Shown piece by piece: positions 26,160 through 33,712 of a stretch of DNA of 64,000 nucleotides; within the stretch, counting starts at the first letter, position 1, and each line of letters starts with the position of its first letter. A program made the position numbers and the translations under genes. Origin of the DNA: UBA6176 sp032119375 (lineage in GTDB: Bacteria; Verrucomicrobiota; Verrucomicrobiia; Limisphaerales; UBA9464); NCBI GenBank assembly GCA_964430505.1, contig CAYSGH010000004.1:47885-111884 (forward strand), written 5' to 3'. The notes beneath the pieces were generated by a model. That model made no database searches. It was not told where the DNA came from and saw only the letters and a program-made list of their open reading frames with translations.

Positions 26160-26597
26160 ATGGAAAAGCCGGGATTGGGTCGAGGTTTGGGGAGCTTGAT
26201 GGGATCGCGCAGCCCGTTTGTGCGGGCCACGCCCGGCCGGTCGGCCGAGGGCGTGCAGTTGTTGCTGCGGGGCGACGATGGCAAGGAACTGGTCGTGCCC
26301 AAGGATCCTCCCGTCGTGAACGCGGCTCCGGAGGCGCCCCGATGGGTGTTGGCCGGGGCGGTCGTGCTGGACCTGGCGTTGCTGGGGGTTGCGCTGTGGG
26401 TGGAGCTCGCCACGCGGGGATGGATGCGGCACGCCGTGGCGGTGGTCTTGGTCGGGGGTGGCGCCTGGGCCCTTGGAGTCGCCGCATGGCTACGGGGACG
26501 CCCGGCCGCGCGGGAGCTGGCGTCGCTTAATCCCCTGGCGGAGGATCCACCCCGCCTTCGGGTCCGTTTCATGGACGAGACGCCGCGACGACGTTGA
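26160..26597 (+). CDS. Small two-helix membrane protein, unknown function
   Basis: Not recognised. 145 residues with three parts. The N-terminal tail starts MEKPGLGRGLGSLMG, which resembles the first residues of ParB proteins (typically 'K.GLGRGL.aLL'), but nothing else of ParB follows. Two hydrophobic helices follow (WVLAGAVVLDLALLGVALWV and HAVAVVLVGGGAWALGVAAW, about residues 62-110). The last part is a basic, proline-rich tail ending PRRR. Codon use resembles the neighbours. It lies 84 bp after the Lon-domain gene and converges with the livF-like gene, with only 16 bp between. Confidence 0.65.
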   Translation: MEKPGLGRGLGSLMGSRSPFVRATPGRSAEGVQLLLRGDDGKELVVPKDPPVVNAAPEAPRWVLAGAVVLDLALLGVALWVELATRGWMRHAVAVVLVGGGAWALGVAAWLRGRPAARELASLNPLAEDPPRLRVRFMDETPRRR

Positions 26598-26613
26598 CGG
26601 CCCTCGGGGCGAT

Positions 26614-27324
26614 TCAATGTCCTCCGAGGTACGCCTTGCGCACGGCGGGGTCGGCGAGGAGGGAGTCGGCGGGGGCGGAGAGCGTGATGCGGCCGGTCTC
26701 GAGGACATGGCCCCGCTGGCTGACGCGCAGGGCGAGGTTGGCGTTTTGCTCGACGAGGAGGATGGCAAGGCCTTGGTCGCGGTTGATGCGCACGACCTGC
26801 TCGAAGATGGACTTCACCAGCAACGGGGCGATGCCCAGCGAGGGCTCGTCCAGCATGAGGAACCGGGGCCGCCCCATCAGGGCGCGCCCGATGGCCAGCA
26901 TCTGTTGCTCGCCGCCGGACAGCGTCCCGGCGTTTTGCCGCTCGCGCTCGCGCAGCCGAGGGAAGATGTCGAACACCTGCGCCAGCGTGGACGCGATGGC
27001 GGCCCTGTCGCGCTGGAGGTACGCCCCCATGCGGAGGTTCTCCATCACGGTGAGGTTGGAGAACACCATGCGACCCTCGGGCACGTGGGCGAGCCCGAGC
27101 GCGACGACCTCGTGCGGCGGCAATCCCACGATGGAACGGCCCTCGAACCGGACGTCGCCCGCGCGGGCGCGGATGAGCCCGGAAATGGCGCGCAAGGTGG
27201 TGCTCTTCCCGGCCCCGTTGGCGCCGATCAAGGTGACGATCTCGCCGGGCCGGACATCGAAGGAGATCCCGTGCAGCGCCTCGATGGCGCCATAACCGGC
27301 CTTGAGCTGGACAACCTCGAGCAT
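26614..27324 (-). CDS. livF: Branched-chain amino acid ABC transporter ATPase (LivF-type)
   Basis: One of two cytoplasmic ATPases of a Liv-type importer. 236 residues; Walker A GANGAGKST (residues 34-42), signature LSGGEQQMLAIGRAL, Walker B RFLMLDEPSLGI and the LivF-style H-loop replacement ILLVEQN, plus the family's VPEGRMVFSNLTVMENL. Start at 27324 (MLEVVQLKAGYG); the upstream frame has no similarity. The gene begins 4 bp after the livG stop and closes a five-gene set. The transported solute may be branched-chain amino acids, but homologous systems also import urea, amides or aromatic acids. Confidence 0.93.
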   Translation of the reverse strand: MLEVVQLKAGYGAIEALHGISFDVRPGEIVTLIGANGAGKSTTLRAISGLIRARAGDVRFEGRSIVGLPPHEVVALGLAHVPEGRMVFSNLTVMENLRMGAYLQRDRAAIASTLAQVFDIFPRLRERERQNAGTLSGGEQQMLAIGRALMGRPRFLMLDEPSLGIAPLLVKSIFEQVVRINRDQGLAILLVEQNANLALRVSQRGHVLETGRITLSAPADSLLADPAVRKAYLGGH

Positions 27325-27328
27325 CGCG

Positions 27329-28108
27329 TCAGGCAGGCAGGGCATGTTCGTCCCCCAGGTAGGCCTCCACCACGCGAGGGTTGCGCCGCACCTCGTCGGG
27401 GGTTCCCTCGGCGATCTTGATGCCATGGTCGAGGACGTGGATGCGCTCGCACAGGTCCATGACGAGCTGCATGTCGTGCTCGACGAGGAGGATGGCGATC
27501 TGGAAGCGGTCCCGGATGCCTCGGATGAGGCGGGCCAGCTCGACCTTTTCCGTGGGGTTCATCCCGGCGGCGGGTTCGTCCAGCAGGAGCAGCCGGGGCC
27601 GCGTGGCGAGGGCGCGCACGATCTCCAGGCGGCGTTGGTCGCCATAGGACAACGACGTGGCCGGCTCGTCCCGGAACCCCTCGAGCTGGAAGATGGAGAG
27701 CAGGTCGGCCGCCTGCCGCGCGACCTCTGCCTCGTCCCGCCGAAACCCGGACCCGCGCCACCAGGACTGGATCGGTCCCTGCGACCGGTGCACCTGCATC
27801 GCCGCGCGGACGTTGTCCTGGACGGACAACGATCGGAACAGCCGGATGTTCTGGAAGGTGCGGGCGATGCCGGAACGCGTGAGCTCGAAGGGCCGCCGGC
27901 CGGCTGTCGGGCGTCCGTCGAAGGTGATGGACCCGGACGTGGGCTGGTACACGCCGGTCATGAGGTTGAACACCGTGGTCTTGCCGGCGCCATTGGGGCC
28001 GATGAGCCCGGCGAGGTCCCCGGGCCGCACGTCGAGGCTCACGTCGGACACGGCGGTGAGGCCGCCGAATCGGATGGTGACGTGGTCCAGTTGGAGGAGC
28101 GGGCTCAT
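27329..28108 (-). CDS. livG: Branched-chain amino acid ABC transporter ATPase (LivG-type)
   Basis: Second ATPase of the importer, 259 residues. Walker A GPNGAGKTT (37-45), LivG-style FQNIRLFRSLSVQDNV, signature LSYGDQRRLEIVRALA, Walker B RLLLLDEPAAGMNPTE and H-loop LLVEHDM. The ATG at 28108 overlaps the livM stop by 4 bp (ATGA), indicating translational coupling. The longer open frame upstream is antisense/out-of-frame to livM. Confidence 0.94.
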   Translation of the reverse strand: MSPLLQLDHVTIRFGGLTAVSDVSLDVRPGDLAGLIGPNGAGKTTVFNLMTGVYQPTSGSITFDGRPTAGRRPFELTRSGIARTFQNIRLFRSLSVQDNVRAAMQVHRSQGPIQSWWRGSGFRRDEAEVARQAADLLSIFQLEGFRDEPATSLSYGDQRRLEIVRALATRPRLLLLDEPAAGMNPTEKVELARLIRGIRDRFQIAILLVEHDMQLVMDLCERIHVLDHGIKIAEGTPDEVRRNPRVVEAYLGDEHALPA

Positions 28109-29082
28109 GTGGCGCGAGGCTTGGTGCGGCCCCATGCGAACAACCCCTGGGGCCGAAGCAACATGAGCGCGATGAGCAGGATGGCGTAGAGGAGGGGGCG
28201 GGACTCGCCCACCCACTTGAGCGAGGGCGAGAGCCCGGCCACGAGCCGCAGGCCCTCGGGCATCAACGTGAGGACGGCGGCGGCGGCGATGACCCCGGCC
28301 GTGCGGCCCATGCCGCCCACGATGACCATCACCACGATCTCGATGCTGCGGTTGAAGTCGAACTCCTTGGGGCTGATCGTGAGCTTGAAGTGGCCCCACA
28401 ACCCGCCGGCGATACCCGCGAAGAACGCGCCGGTGACGAACGCGATGATCTTGTAGCGCGTCGTGTCCAGCCCCATGGCCTCCGCCGCGACCTCATCGTC
28501 ATGGGTCGCAATGAAGCCGCGCCCGTGCGTGGAGTTCACCAGCGCGGTGACGCCGTAGATGGTCGTCGCCGCCGCCGCGAGCACCCAGAAGAGGTTGGTC
28601 CGGGCCGGGAGGCCGCTCATGCCCAGCGCGCCGCCCAAGGGTTCCATGTTGCGGACGATGACGCCGATGATCTGGCCGAAGCCGAGCGTGACAATGGCGA
28701 GGTAGTCGCCCTTGAGCCGCAAGGAGGGAGCCCCCACAAGGAGGCCGGCCAAGGCCGCCGCCGCGCCCCCGCCCAACAGCGCAACAAGGAACCACGCCTG
28801 CTGGAGCCATCCGTCGCCGCCACCCGGGAGGACCTTCGGGGATGCCAGGACGGTCAACGCCGCCGCCGCGTAGGCGCCCACGCCCATGAACCCGGCGTGC
28901 CCCAGGCTGAACTGGCCCGCGTGGCCATTGATCAGGTTCAGGCTCACCGCGAGCACCACGTTGATCGCCACCCTCGCCAGCACGTCCGCCAGGTAGATGT
29001 CCAACCGCGGCTCCAGCCATCCCATCAGCGCGGCCACCGCCATCGCCGCCAGCCACCAACGTCGTGCCCCGGCGTCCCTCAT
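28105..29082 (-). CDS. livM: Branched-chain amino acid ABC transporter permease (LivM-type)
   Basis: Inner-membrane permease subunit, 325 residues, with about eight to ten transmembrane helices. Hallmarks are the early NVVLAVSLNLINGHAGQFSLGHAGFMGVGAY, then RLKGDYLAIVTLGFGQII and the coupling region GFIATHDDEVAAEAMGLDTTRYKIIAF with GGMGRTAGVIAAA. The EAA-like loop is intact. It starts 3 bp after livH and overlaps livG by 4 bp. Confidence 0.94.
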   Translation of the reverse strand: MRDAGARRWWLAAMAVAALMGWLEPRLDIYLADVLARVAINVVLAVSLNLINGHAGQFSLGHAGFMGVGAYAAAALTVLASPKVLPGGGDGWLQQAWFLVALLGGGAAAALAGLLVGAPSLRLKGDYLAIVTLGFGQIIGVIVRNMEPLGGALGMSGLPARTNLFWVLAAAATTIYGVTALVNSTHGRGFIATHDDEVAAEAMGLDTTRYKIIAFVTGAFFAGIAGGLWGHFKLTISPKEFDFNRSIEIVVMVIVGGMGRTAGVIAAAAVLTLMPEGLRLVAGLSPSLKWVGESRPLLYAILLIALMLLRPQGLFAWGRTKPRAT

Positions 29083-29085
29083 GCC

Positions 29086-29976
29086 TCAGACCTTCTCCGC
29101 CTGCACGCGCCCCAGAAGGCCCGCCGGGCGGAACAGCAACACCAGGATCAGCAGCACGAACGTCACCGCCTCCGTCCACGTGGACCAGCGGGAGCCCTTC
29201 ACCATCGTCTCGATCACCCCCAGCAGCAGCCCGCCCAGGGCCGCGCCCGTGATGTTCCCGATCCCCCCCAGCACCGCCGCCACGAACGCCGTCAGTCCCG
29301 GCATCACGCCCAGGTACGGGTCCACGCGCGGGAACTTGTACGCCCACAGGAACCCGGCGGCGGCCGCCAGCGCGGACCCGAGCCCGAAGGTAATGCTGAT
29401 GATGCGGTGGGTGGGGATGCCCATGAGGGCGGCGGCCTGGTGGTTGTGGGAGACGGCGCGCATGGCGGTGCCCACCTTGGTGCGGAGCACGACGAACTCG
29501 AGCGCGCCCAGCAAGGCCAGCGTGAAGCCGACCACCACGACGTCCTTGCTGGAGACCACCACGCCGCCCGCCGTGAACGTCGTGGCCGGCAACGTCTCGG
29601 GGAACGCCGCCGGCGTCGCGCCGAACACGAGCTGCCCCAGGTTCTGCAACAGCATCGACACGCCGATCGCCGTGATGAGCACGGTGAGCTTGGAACGATC
29701 CCGCAGGGGCTTGTACGCGAGGCGCTCAATCACCACCCCCAACGCGGCACAGGCCGCCATCGCGGCCAGCATCGACGCCAACCCTCCGACCCACGACGCG
29801 CCGCCGAGGCGTTGGCCAACGTGGAGGCCCGCGTAGGCCCCCACCATGAACACGTCCGAGTGCGCGAAGTTGATGAAGCGAAGCACTCCATAAACCAGCG
29901 TGTAGCCAATCGCGATGAGCGCGTACATCGCGCCCACGGACACGCCGTTGATCAGTTGCTGGACAAGCTCCGCCAT
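29086..29976 (-). CDS. livH: Branched-chain amino acid ABC transporter permease (LivH-type)
   Basis: Partner permease, 296 residues, starting MAELVQQLINGVSVGAMYAL and continuing IAIGYTLVYGVLRFINFAHSD, the classic LivH beginning. The coupling segment TAMRAVSHNHQAAALMGIPTHRIISITF and the helix GMLP-like GLTAFVAAVLGGIGNITGA follow. Eight or so hydrophobic segments. It is 10 bp after the substrate-binding protein gene and 3 bp before livM. Confidence 0.94.
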   Translation of the reverse strand: MAELVQQLINGVSVGAMYALIAIGYTLVYGVLRFINFAHSDVFMVGAYAGLHVGQRLGGASWVGGLASMLAAMAACAALGVVIERLAYKPLRDRSKLTVLITAIGVSMLLQNLGQLVFGATPAAFPETLPATTFTAGGVVVSSKDVVVVGFTLALLGALEFVVLRTKVGTAMRAVSHNHQAAALMGIPTHRIISITFGLGSALAAAAGFLWAYKFPRVDPYLGVMPGLTAFVAAVLGGIGNITGAALGGLLLGVIETMVKGSRWSTWTEAVTFVLLILVLLFRPAGLLGRVQAEKV

Positions 29977-29986
29977 GCGCCGCGTG

Positions 29987-31186
29987 TCAGGGGTTCACCG
30001 TCTCCTTGAACACGAACTGCCCGCCCTGGATGGCCAGGATCACGGCCGACTTCCGCGCGTTGCGCGACGCGTCCAACGTCATCCGGCCCGTCACGCCATC
30101 GAAGTCCTTCGTCGCCGCCAGCGCATCCCGCACCTTGGCCGGCTCCGCCGAGCCCGCCCGGCGCATCGCGTCCGCCAGCAACTGCGCCGAGTCATACCCC
30201 AGCGCCGCCATCGCGTCCGGCTTCTCCCGGTGCTTGGCCACGTACTTGGCCACGAACTCCTTCGCCTGGGGCGTCGCCTGGTCGGGCGAGAAGTGCGTCG
30301 AGAAGTAGCACCCCTCCAGCGCCTCCTTCGCCCCGGGTCCCTTGACCAGCTCCGGCGACTCCCATCCGTCGCCCCCGATGAAGGGGACCGTGATGCCCAG
30401 CTCCCGCGCCTGCATCACGATCAACGTCACCTGCCCGTAGTACGCCGGCACGAACACCGCGTCCGGCCCCGCCGCCTTGATCGCCGTGAGCTGCGCCTTG
30501 AAGTCCTTGTCGTCCTTCGTGAACTTCTGCTCCGCCACCACCGTCCCGCCGTCCGCGACGAACCCTTCCTTGAAGAACGTCGCCAAGCCCACCGAGTACG
30601 GAGCGCCCACGTCCACCAGCAACCCCACCTTGCGCGCCTTCAACGTCCCCGACGCAAACTTCGCCATCACCGTCCCCTGGAACGGGTCGATGAAGCACAC
30701 CCGGAAGATGTGGTCCCCTTGCTCGGTCACCTTGGGGTTCGTGGACGAGGGCGACACCTGCGGGATGCGGTACTTCTGGCACGTCTGCGCGGCCTCGATG
30801 GAACGGCCGGACGCCACCTCGCCGAGCACGGCCACGACCTTGTCGCGCGAGATCAGCTTCTTCACCGCGGTCTGCGACTCGCCCTCCTTGGACTGGTTGT
30901 CCTCCGTGACGAGCGCGAGCTTCTTTCCCAGCACGCCGCCGGCCGCGTTGATCTCGTCGATCGCCAGCACCGTGCCGTTGTGCGACGACTGCCCGAACGT
31001 CGCCTCGCTCCCCGTCAGCGACGCGAACTCGCCCACCGGGATGGTGTCGCCCGTCGCCGCGCCCGTGGCCCCGCCCTCGGGCTTGCAGCCCACCAGCGCC
31101 GCCGCCGCCACCAACGCCGCGCATCCGGCTCGGGAAGGACGTCGAAACACGCCCAGCGCCCAGGGGATCCAGTCAGGAATTTTCAT
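29987..31186 (-). CDS. ABC transporter substrate-binding lipoprotein (LivJ/LivK-type)
   Basis: Type I periplasmic binding protein of the Leu/Ile/Val family, 399 residues. The N-terminus has a basic stretch, a hydrophobic core and the lipobox ALVGC with C34, so it is likely a lipoprotein. The mature part shows DTIPVGEFASLTGSEATFGQ, LAIDEINAAGGVLGKKLALV, ASGRSIEAAQTCQKYRIPQVSPSS and FRVCFIDPFQGTVMAKFA, then GLLVDVGAPYSVGLA, all typical of Peripla_BP_6 proteins. First gene of the importer set. The upstream 208 bp to the divergent flavoprotein gene must hold its promoter, but I cannot point to one. Confidence 0.93.
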   Translation of the reverse strand: MKIPDWIPWALGVFRRPSRAGCAALVAAAALVGCKPEGGATGAATGDTIPVGEFASLTGSEATFGQSSHNGTVLAIDEINAAGGVLGKKLALVTEDNQSKEGESQTAVKKLISRDKVVAVLGEVASGRSIEAAQTCQKYRIPQVSPSSTNPKVTEQGDHIFRVCFIDPFQGTVMAKFASGTLKARKVGLLVDVGAPYSVGLATFFKEGFVADGGTVVAEQKFTKDDKDFKAQLTAIKAAGPDAVFVPAYYGQVTLIVMQARELGITVPFIGGDGWESPELVKGPGAKEALEGCYFSTHFSPDQATPQAKEFVAKYVAKHREKPDAMAALGYDSAQLLADAMRRAGSAEPAKVRDALAATKDFDGVTGRMTLDASRNARKSAVILAIQGGQFVFKETVNP

Positions 31187-31394
31187 GGCTCGTCTTGTGA
31201 AACCGGGGAAAACCGCCTCGCGCGTCGCAGGCTACGGCCGAGCCCCACCCCTTTCAATCGCCACTTTCGCGCGCGGGAAGCAGGCGCGCGGGAAGCGGGG
31301 GGCGCGTCGTGGAACGGCACGGAAGGCCACGTCGCGGTGCCCATCCCCATCCTTGGATGAAGCCTTTCGTGGCGTCGTGGGGTAACGTGGGCCC
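31187..31394. other. Divergent intergenic region with GGGAAGC repeats
   Basis: The 208 bp between the divergent importer and flavoprotein genes contain short direct repeats of CGCGGGAAGC near 31270-31300. These are the same simple motif that is tandemly repeated at 46621-46831. No clear promoter boxes are visible. Confidence 0.4.
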
Positions 31395-32762
31395 ATGGAC
31401 TTTGATGCGGTGGTCGTTGGGGCGGGTTCGGCCGGGTATGCGGCGGCACGGACGTTGGCGGGCGGCGGGATGCGGGTGGCGGTGGTGGAGGGGGCGCGCG
31501 AGCTGGGCGGGTTGTGCATCCTGCGTGGTTGCATGCCCACCAAGGCCCTGCTGCACGCCGCCGAGCTGCGCCATGGCATCGACGCCGCGCGGGCATGGGG
31601 GATCGAGGCGGGGCCCGCGCGCGTGGACATGCAGGCGCTGCTGGCGCGCAAGGATGCTCTCATCGCAGACTTCGCGGGGTACCGACGCCGTCAACTGGAG
31701 GACGGGCGGTTCCAGTTGTTGCGCGGGGCCGCGCGCTTCGAGAACGCGCACACGTTGCACGTGGAGGGTCATGGGCCGGTGACGGCCGGGCGCTTCGTGG
31801 TGGCGACGGGCTCGGTCATGGCTCCGCCGCCGATGCCGGATTTGGCGGCGTTGGGCTGCCTGGACTCGGACGCGGCGCTGCGGTTGGACCGGGTGCCCGC
31901 GTCGCTTGTGGTGCTGGGGGGAGGGCCGGTGGCGCTGGAGTTTGCTCAGTACTTCGCGCGCCTGGGCAGCCGCGTGACGGTCATCCAACGGGGGCCACAC
32001 CTGCTGAGCGCCATGGACGCCGACCTCGGGGAGGAGCTTGCCCGGGCCCTGGAACGCGAGGGCATCCGCGTCCTCACGGGGACACGGCTCACAGGAGCCG
32101 ACGGCGGCCCCGGGCTCCGACGCGTCCGGTTCGAGCGCGCCGGCATTGCGGAGGCGGTCGAGGCCGAGGCCGTGTTCAACGGCCTTGGGCGACGCCCGGC
32201 GACGTCAGGCCTGGGCTTGGAACGGGCGGGTGTCCGGCTCCGGGCGTCGGGCCATGTAGAGTGCGACGCCACGCAGCGGACGTCGGCCCCGCACATCTAC
32301 GCGGCGGGCGATTGCTGCGGGCCGTTGGAGGTGGTGCACGTGGCCATCCAACAGGCCGAGGTCGCCGCGCGAAACCTGTTGTCGGGGGACGGTCGCGAGG
32401 AGATGGACGACCGATGCCGCCTGGTGGGCGTGTTCACGGACCCGGGCGTTGCCGTGGCGGGCATGGGCGAGCGCGAGGCGCAGCGCCAGGGAAGGCAGGT
32501 GAAGGTGGCCCGGTACCCGTTCAACGACCATGGCAAGTCAATGATCCTGGGGTGCCAGGAAGGCTTCGTGAAGCTGGTGGCGGACGCGGGCTCCGGGGAA
32601 CTCCTCGGGGGCGCCTGCGTGGGCCCCCAGGCGTGCGAGTTGATCCACGAGGTGGTCGTGGCCCTCGCGGCGCGCATGACGGCCGCCCAGCTCGCGCGGG
32701 TGCCGCATTACCACCCCACCTTGTCGGAGATCTGGACCTACCCGGCAGAGGACCTGGGGTAA
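31395..32762 (+). CDS. Pyridine nucleotide-disulfide oxidoreductase (dihydrolipoamide dehydrogenase-like)
   Basis: A 455-residue flavoprotein. FAD-binding VVVGAGSAGYAA near residues 6-17, redox-active disulfide LCILRGCMPTK with C41 and C46, NAD-binding LVVLGGGPVALEFAQY, second FAD motif HIYAAGDCCG and the C-terminal dimer-interface active-site part PHYHPTLSEIWTYPAEDL with the His-x-His-Pro-Thr and Glu. This organisation fits dihydrolipoamide or mercuric-reductase-like enzymes. The disulfide loop reads CILRGC instead of the usual CLNVGC/CLNRGC, so it is probably a paralogue rather than the E3 of pyruvate dehydrogenase. No E1/E2 genes or merR lie nearby. Physiological substrate unknown. Confidence 0.88.
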   Translation: MDFDAVVVGAGSAGYAAARTLAGGGMRVAVVEGARELGGLCILRGCMPTKALLHAAELRHGIDAARAWGIEAGPARVDMQALLARKDALIADFAGYRRRQLEDGRFQLLRGAARFENAHTLHVEGHGPVTAGRFVVATGSVMAPPPMPDLAALGCLDSDAALRLDRVPASLVVLGGGPVALEFAQYFARLGSRVTVIQRGPHLLSAMDADLGEELARALEREGIRVLTGTRLTGADGGPGLRRVRFERAGIAEAVEAEAVFNGLGRRPATSGLGLERAGVRLRASGHVECDATQRTSAPHIYAAGDCCGPLEVVHVAIQQAEVAARNLLSGDGREEMDDRCRLVGVFTDPGVAVAGMGEREAQRQGRQVKVARYPFNDHGKSMILGCQEGFVKLVADAGSGELLGGACVGPQACELIHEVVVALAARMTAAQLARVPHYHPTLSEIWTYPAEDLG

Positions 32763-32763
32763 G

Positions 32764-32832
32764 GGGCATCGCCGCCGCCGTGCGAGGGCACGCGGCCTGC
32801 ACGAGGCGCAACCCACGTTTGCCAGATCAAAC
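32764..32832. repeat. Fragment of the MITE-like element between convergent genes
   Basis: The sequence GGCATCGCCGCCGCCG, a hairpin CGTGC-GAGG-GCACG (32779-32792), GGCCTGCA and a degenerate end matching CAACTGCCGTTT-AGGTTGAA aligns with 15035-15104. It fills most of the 64 bp between two convergent genes and overlaps the last codons of the GYF_2 gene. Confidence 0.5.
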
Positions 32833-33654
32833 CTTGAGCTGTCCCGGCCATGTCGGCAGGGACGCGAGGAAGTCCGGCGCGGCACCCCGGAAGCGCCCGG
32901 CATCGTCGGTGATCCGCCTGGGCCTGAGGACGGCGGCCGCGTAACTGCCTGCCACCAGCGCCCCCAACGCCGAGATGATCGAGCCCAGCACGAAGACCAC
33001 CGTCGTCGTGCCCGAGGTCCCCGGAATGCTGACGGCCAGTAGGGCGAGGCTTCCCACGCCCCACACGCCGCACTCGATCAGTCGCCGCGTCCGGCGCCGC
33101 CGGTGCTCGTCGCAGAGGGGCACCTCCATGGGCATTTTCCTGCGGAGCACGAGCATCAAGATCACCGCGATCAACAGCCCCGGGAAAATGATGAGCAGGT
33201 TGACCCACGGCGGATACCACTGGAACAGCCGCCGCAACCGCGTCGTCGCCGGGGCGTTGCAGCAAACGCAGCGGCCGGGTAGCACGCCGTTCCTCGTGAC
33301 CACCACGTCCTTGCCGTCCGCGTAGGCGGTCTGCGCGCCCTCCAACGCCAAGCCCTCCCGGATGCGCTGGATGCGCACCGGCTTGCAGGCGGCGCACACG
33401 CGCGCGCCCATCAGCTCCACCAAATCATCCGGCGCAAACGCCCGGCCACACTCGATGCACGCGTTCGCGCCCGGGGACACCATGACGGAAGCCACCGCGA
33501 CCTGCGCCCACGGCTGCCAATCCGCCATGCCGGCCCGCCAGACCAGCGTGGTCGGGCCGATGGTGCCCTGCCTCACGAGGTCCCCGAGGGCGGTATCCGT
33601 GATGGGGCCAAGGCGCGTGCCGTCCTTCGCGTAGTACCATGCCGCCGTGCTCAT
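32827..33654 (-). CDS. GYF_2 domain membrane protein
   Basis: A 275-residue protein. The N-terminal GYF_2-type domain (residues about 4-52) reads AAWYYAKDGTRLGPITDTAL and WRAGMADWQPWAQV, a module that binds proline-rich peptides in other settings and is common at the N-terminus of PVC and Bacteroidota membrane proteins. A zinc-ribbon-like CIECGRAF...CAACKP follows (about 69-95), then a CVCCNAP motif near 130 and three hydrophobic helices in the C-terminal half (e.g. VNLLIIFPGLLIAVILMLVL). It is probably membrane-anchored with the GYF part cytoplasmic. Start at 33654; the frame upstream is shadow of the LTD/CotH gene. Partner unknown. Confidence 0.8.
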   Translation of the reverse strand: MSTAAWYYAKDGTRLGPITDTALGDLVRQGTIGPTTLVWRAGMADWQPWAQVAVASVMVSPGANACIECGRAFAPDDLVELMGARVCAACKPVRIQRIREGLALEGAQTAYADGKDVVVTRNGVLPGRCVCCNAPATTRLRRLFQWYPPWVNLLIIFPGLLIAVILMLVLRRKMPMEVPLCDEHRRRRTRRLIECGVWGVGSLALLAVSIPGTSGTTTVVFVLGSIISALGALVAGSYAAAVLRPRRITDDAGRFRGAAPDFLASLPTWPGQLKV

Positions 33655-33712
33655 GGTGCGGAGGCGAACATCCGTTGACGCACAAGACAAGCTTGGGGTT
33701 CGGCGCGTTCCG

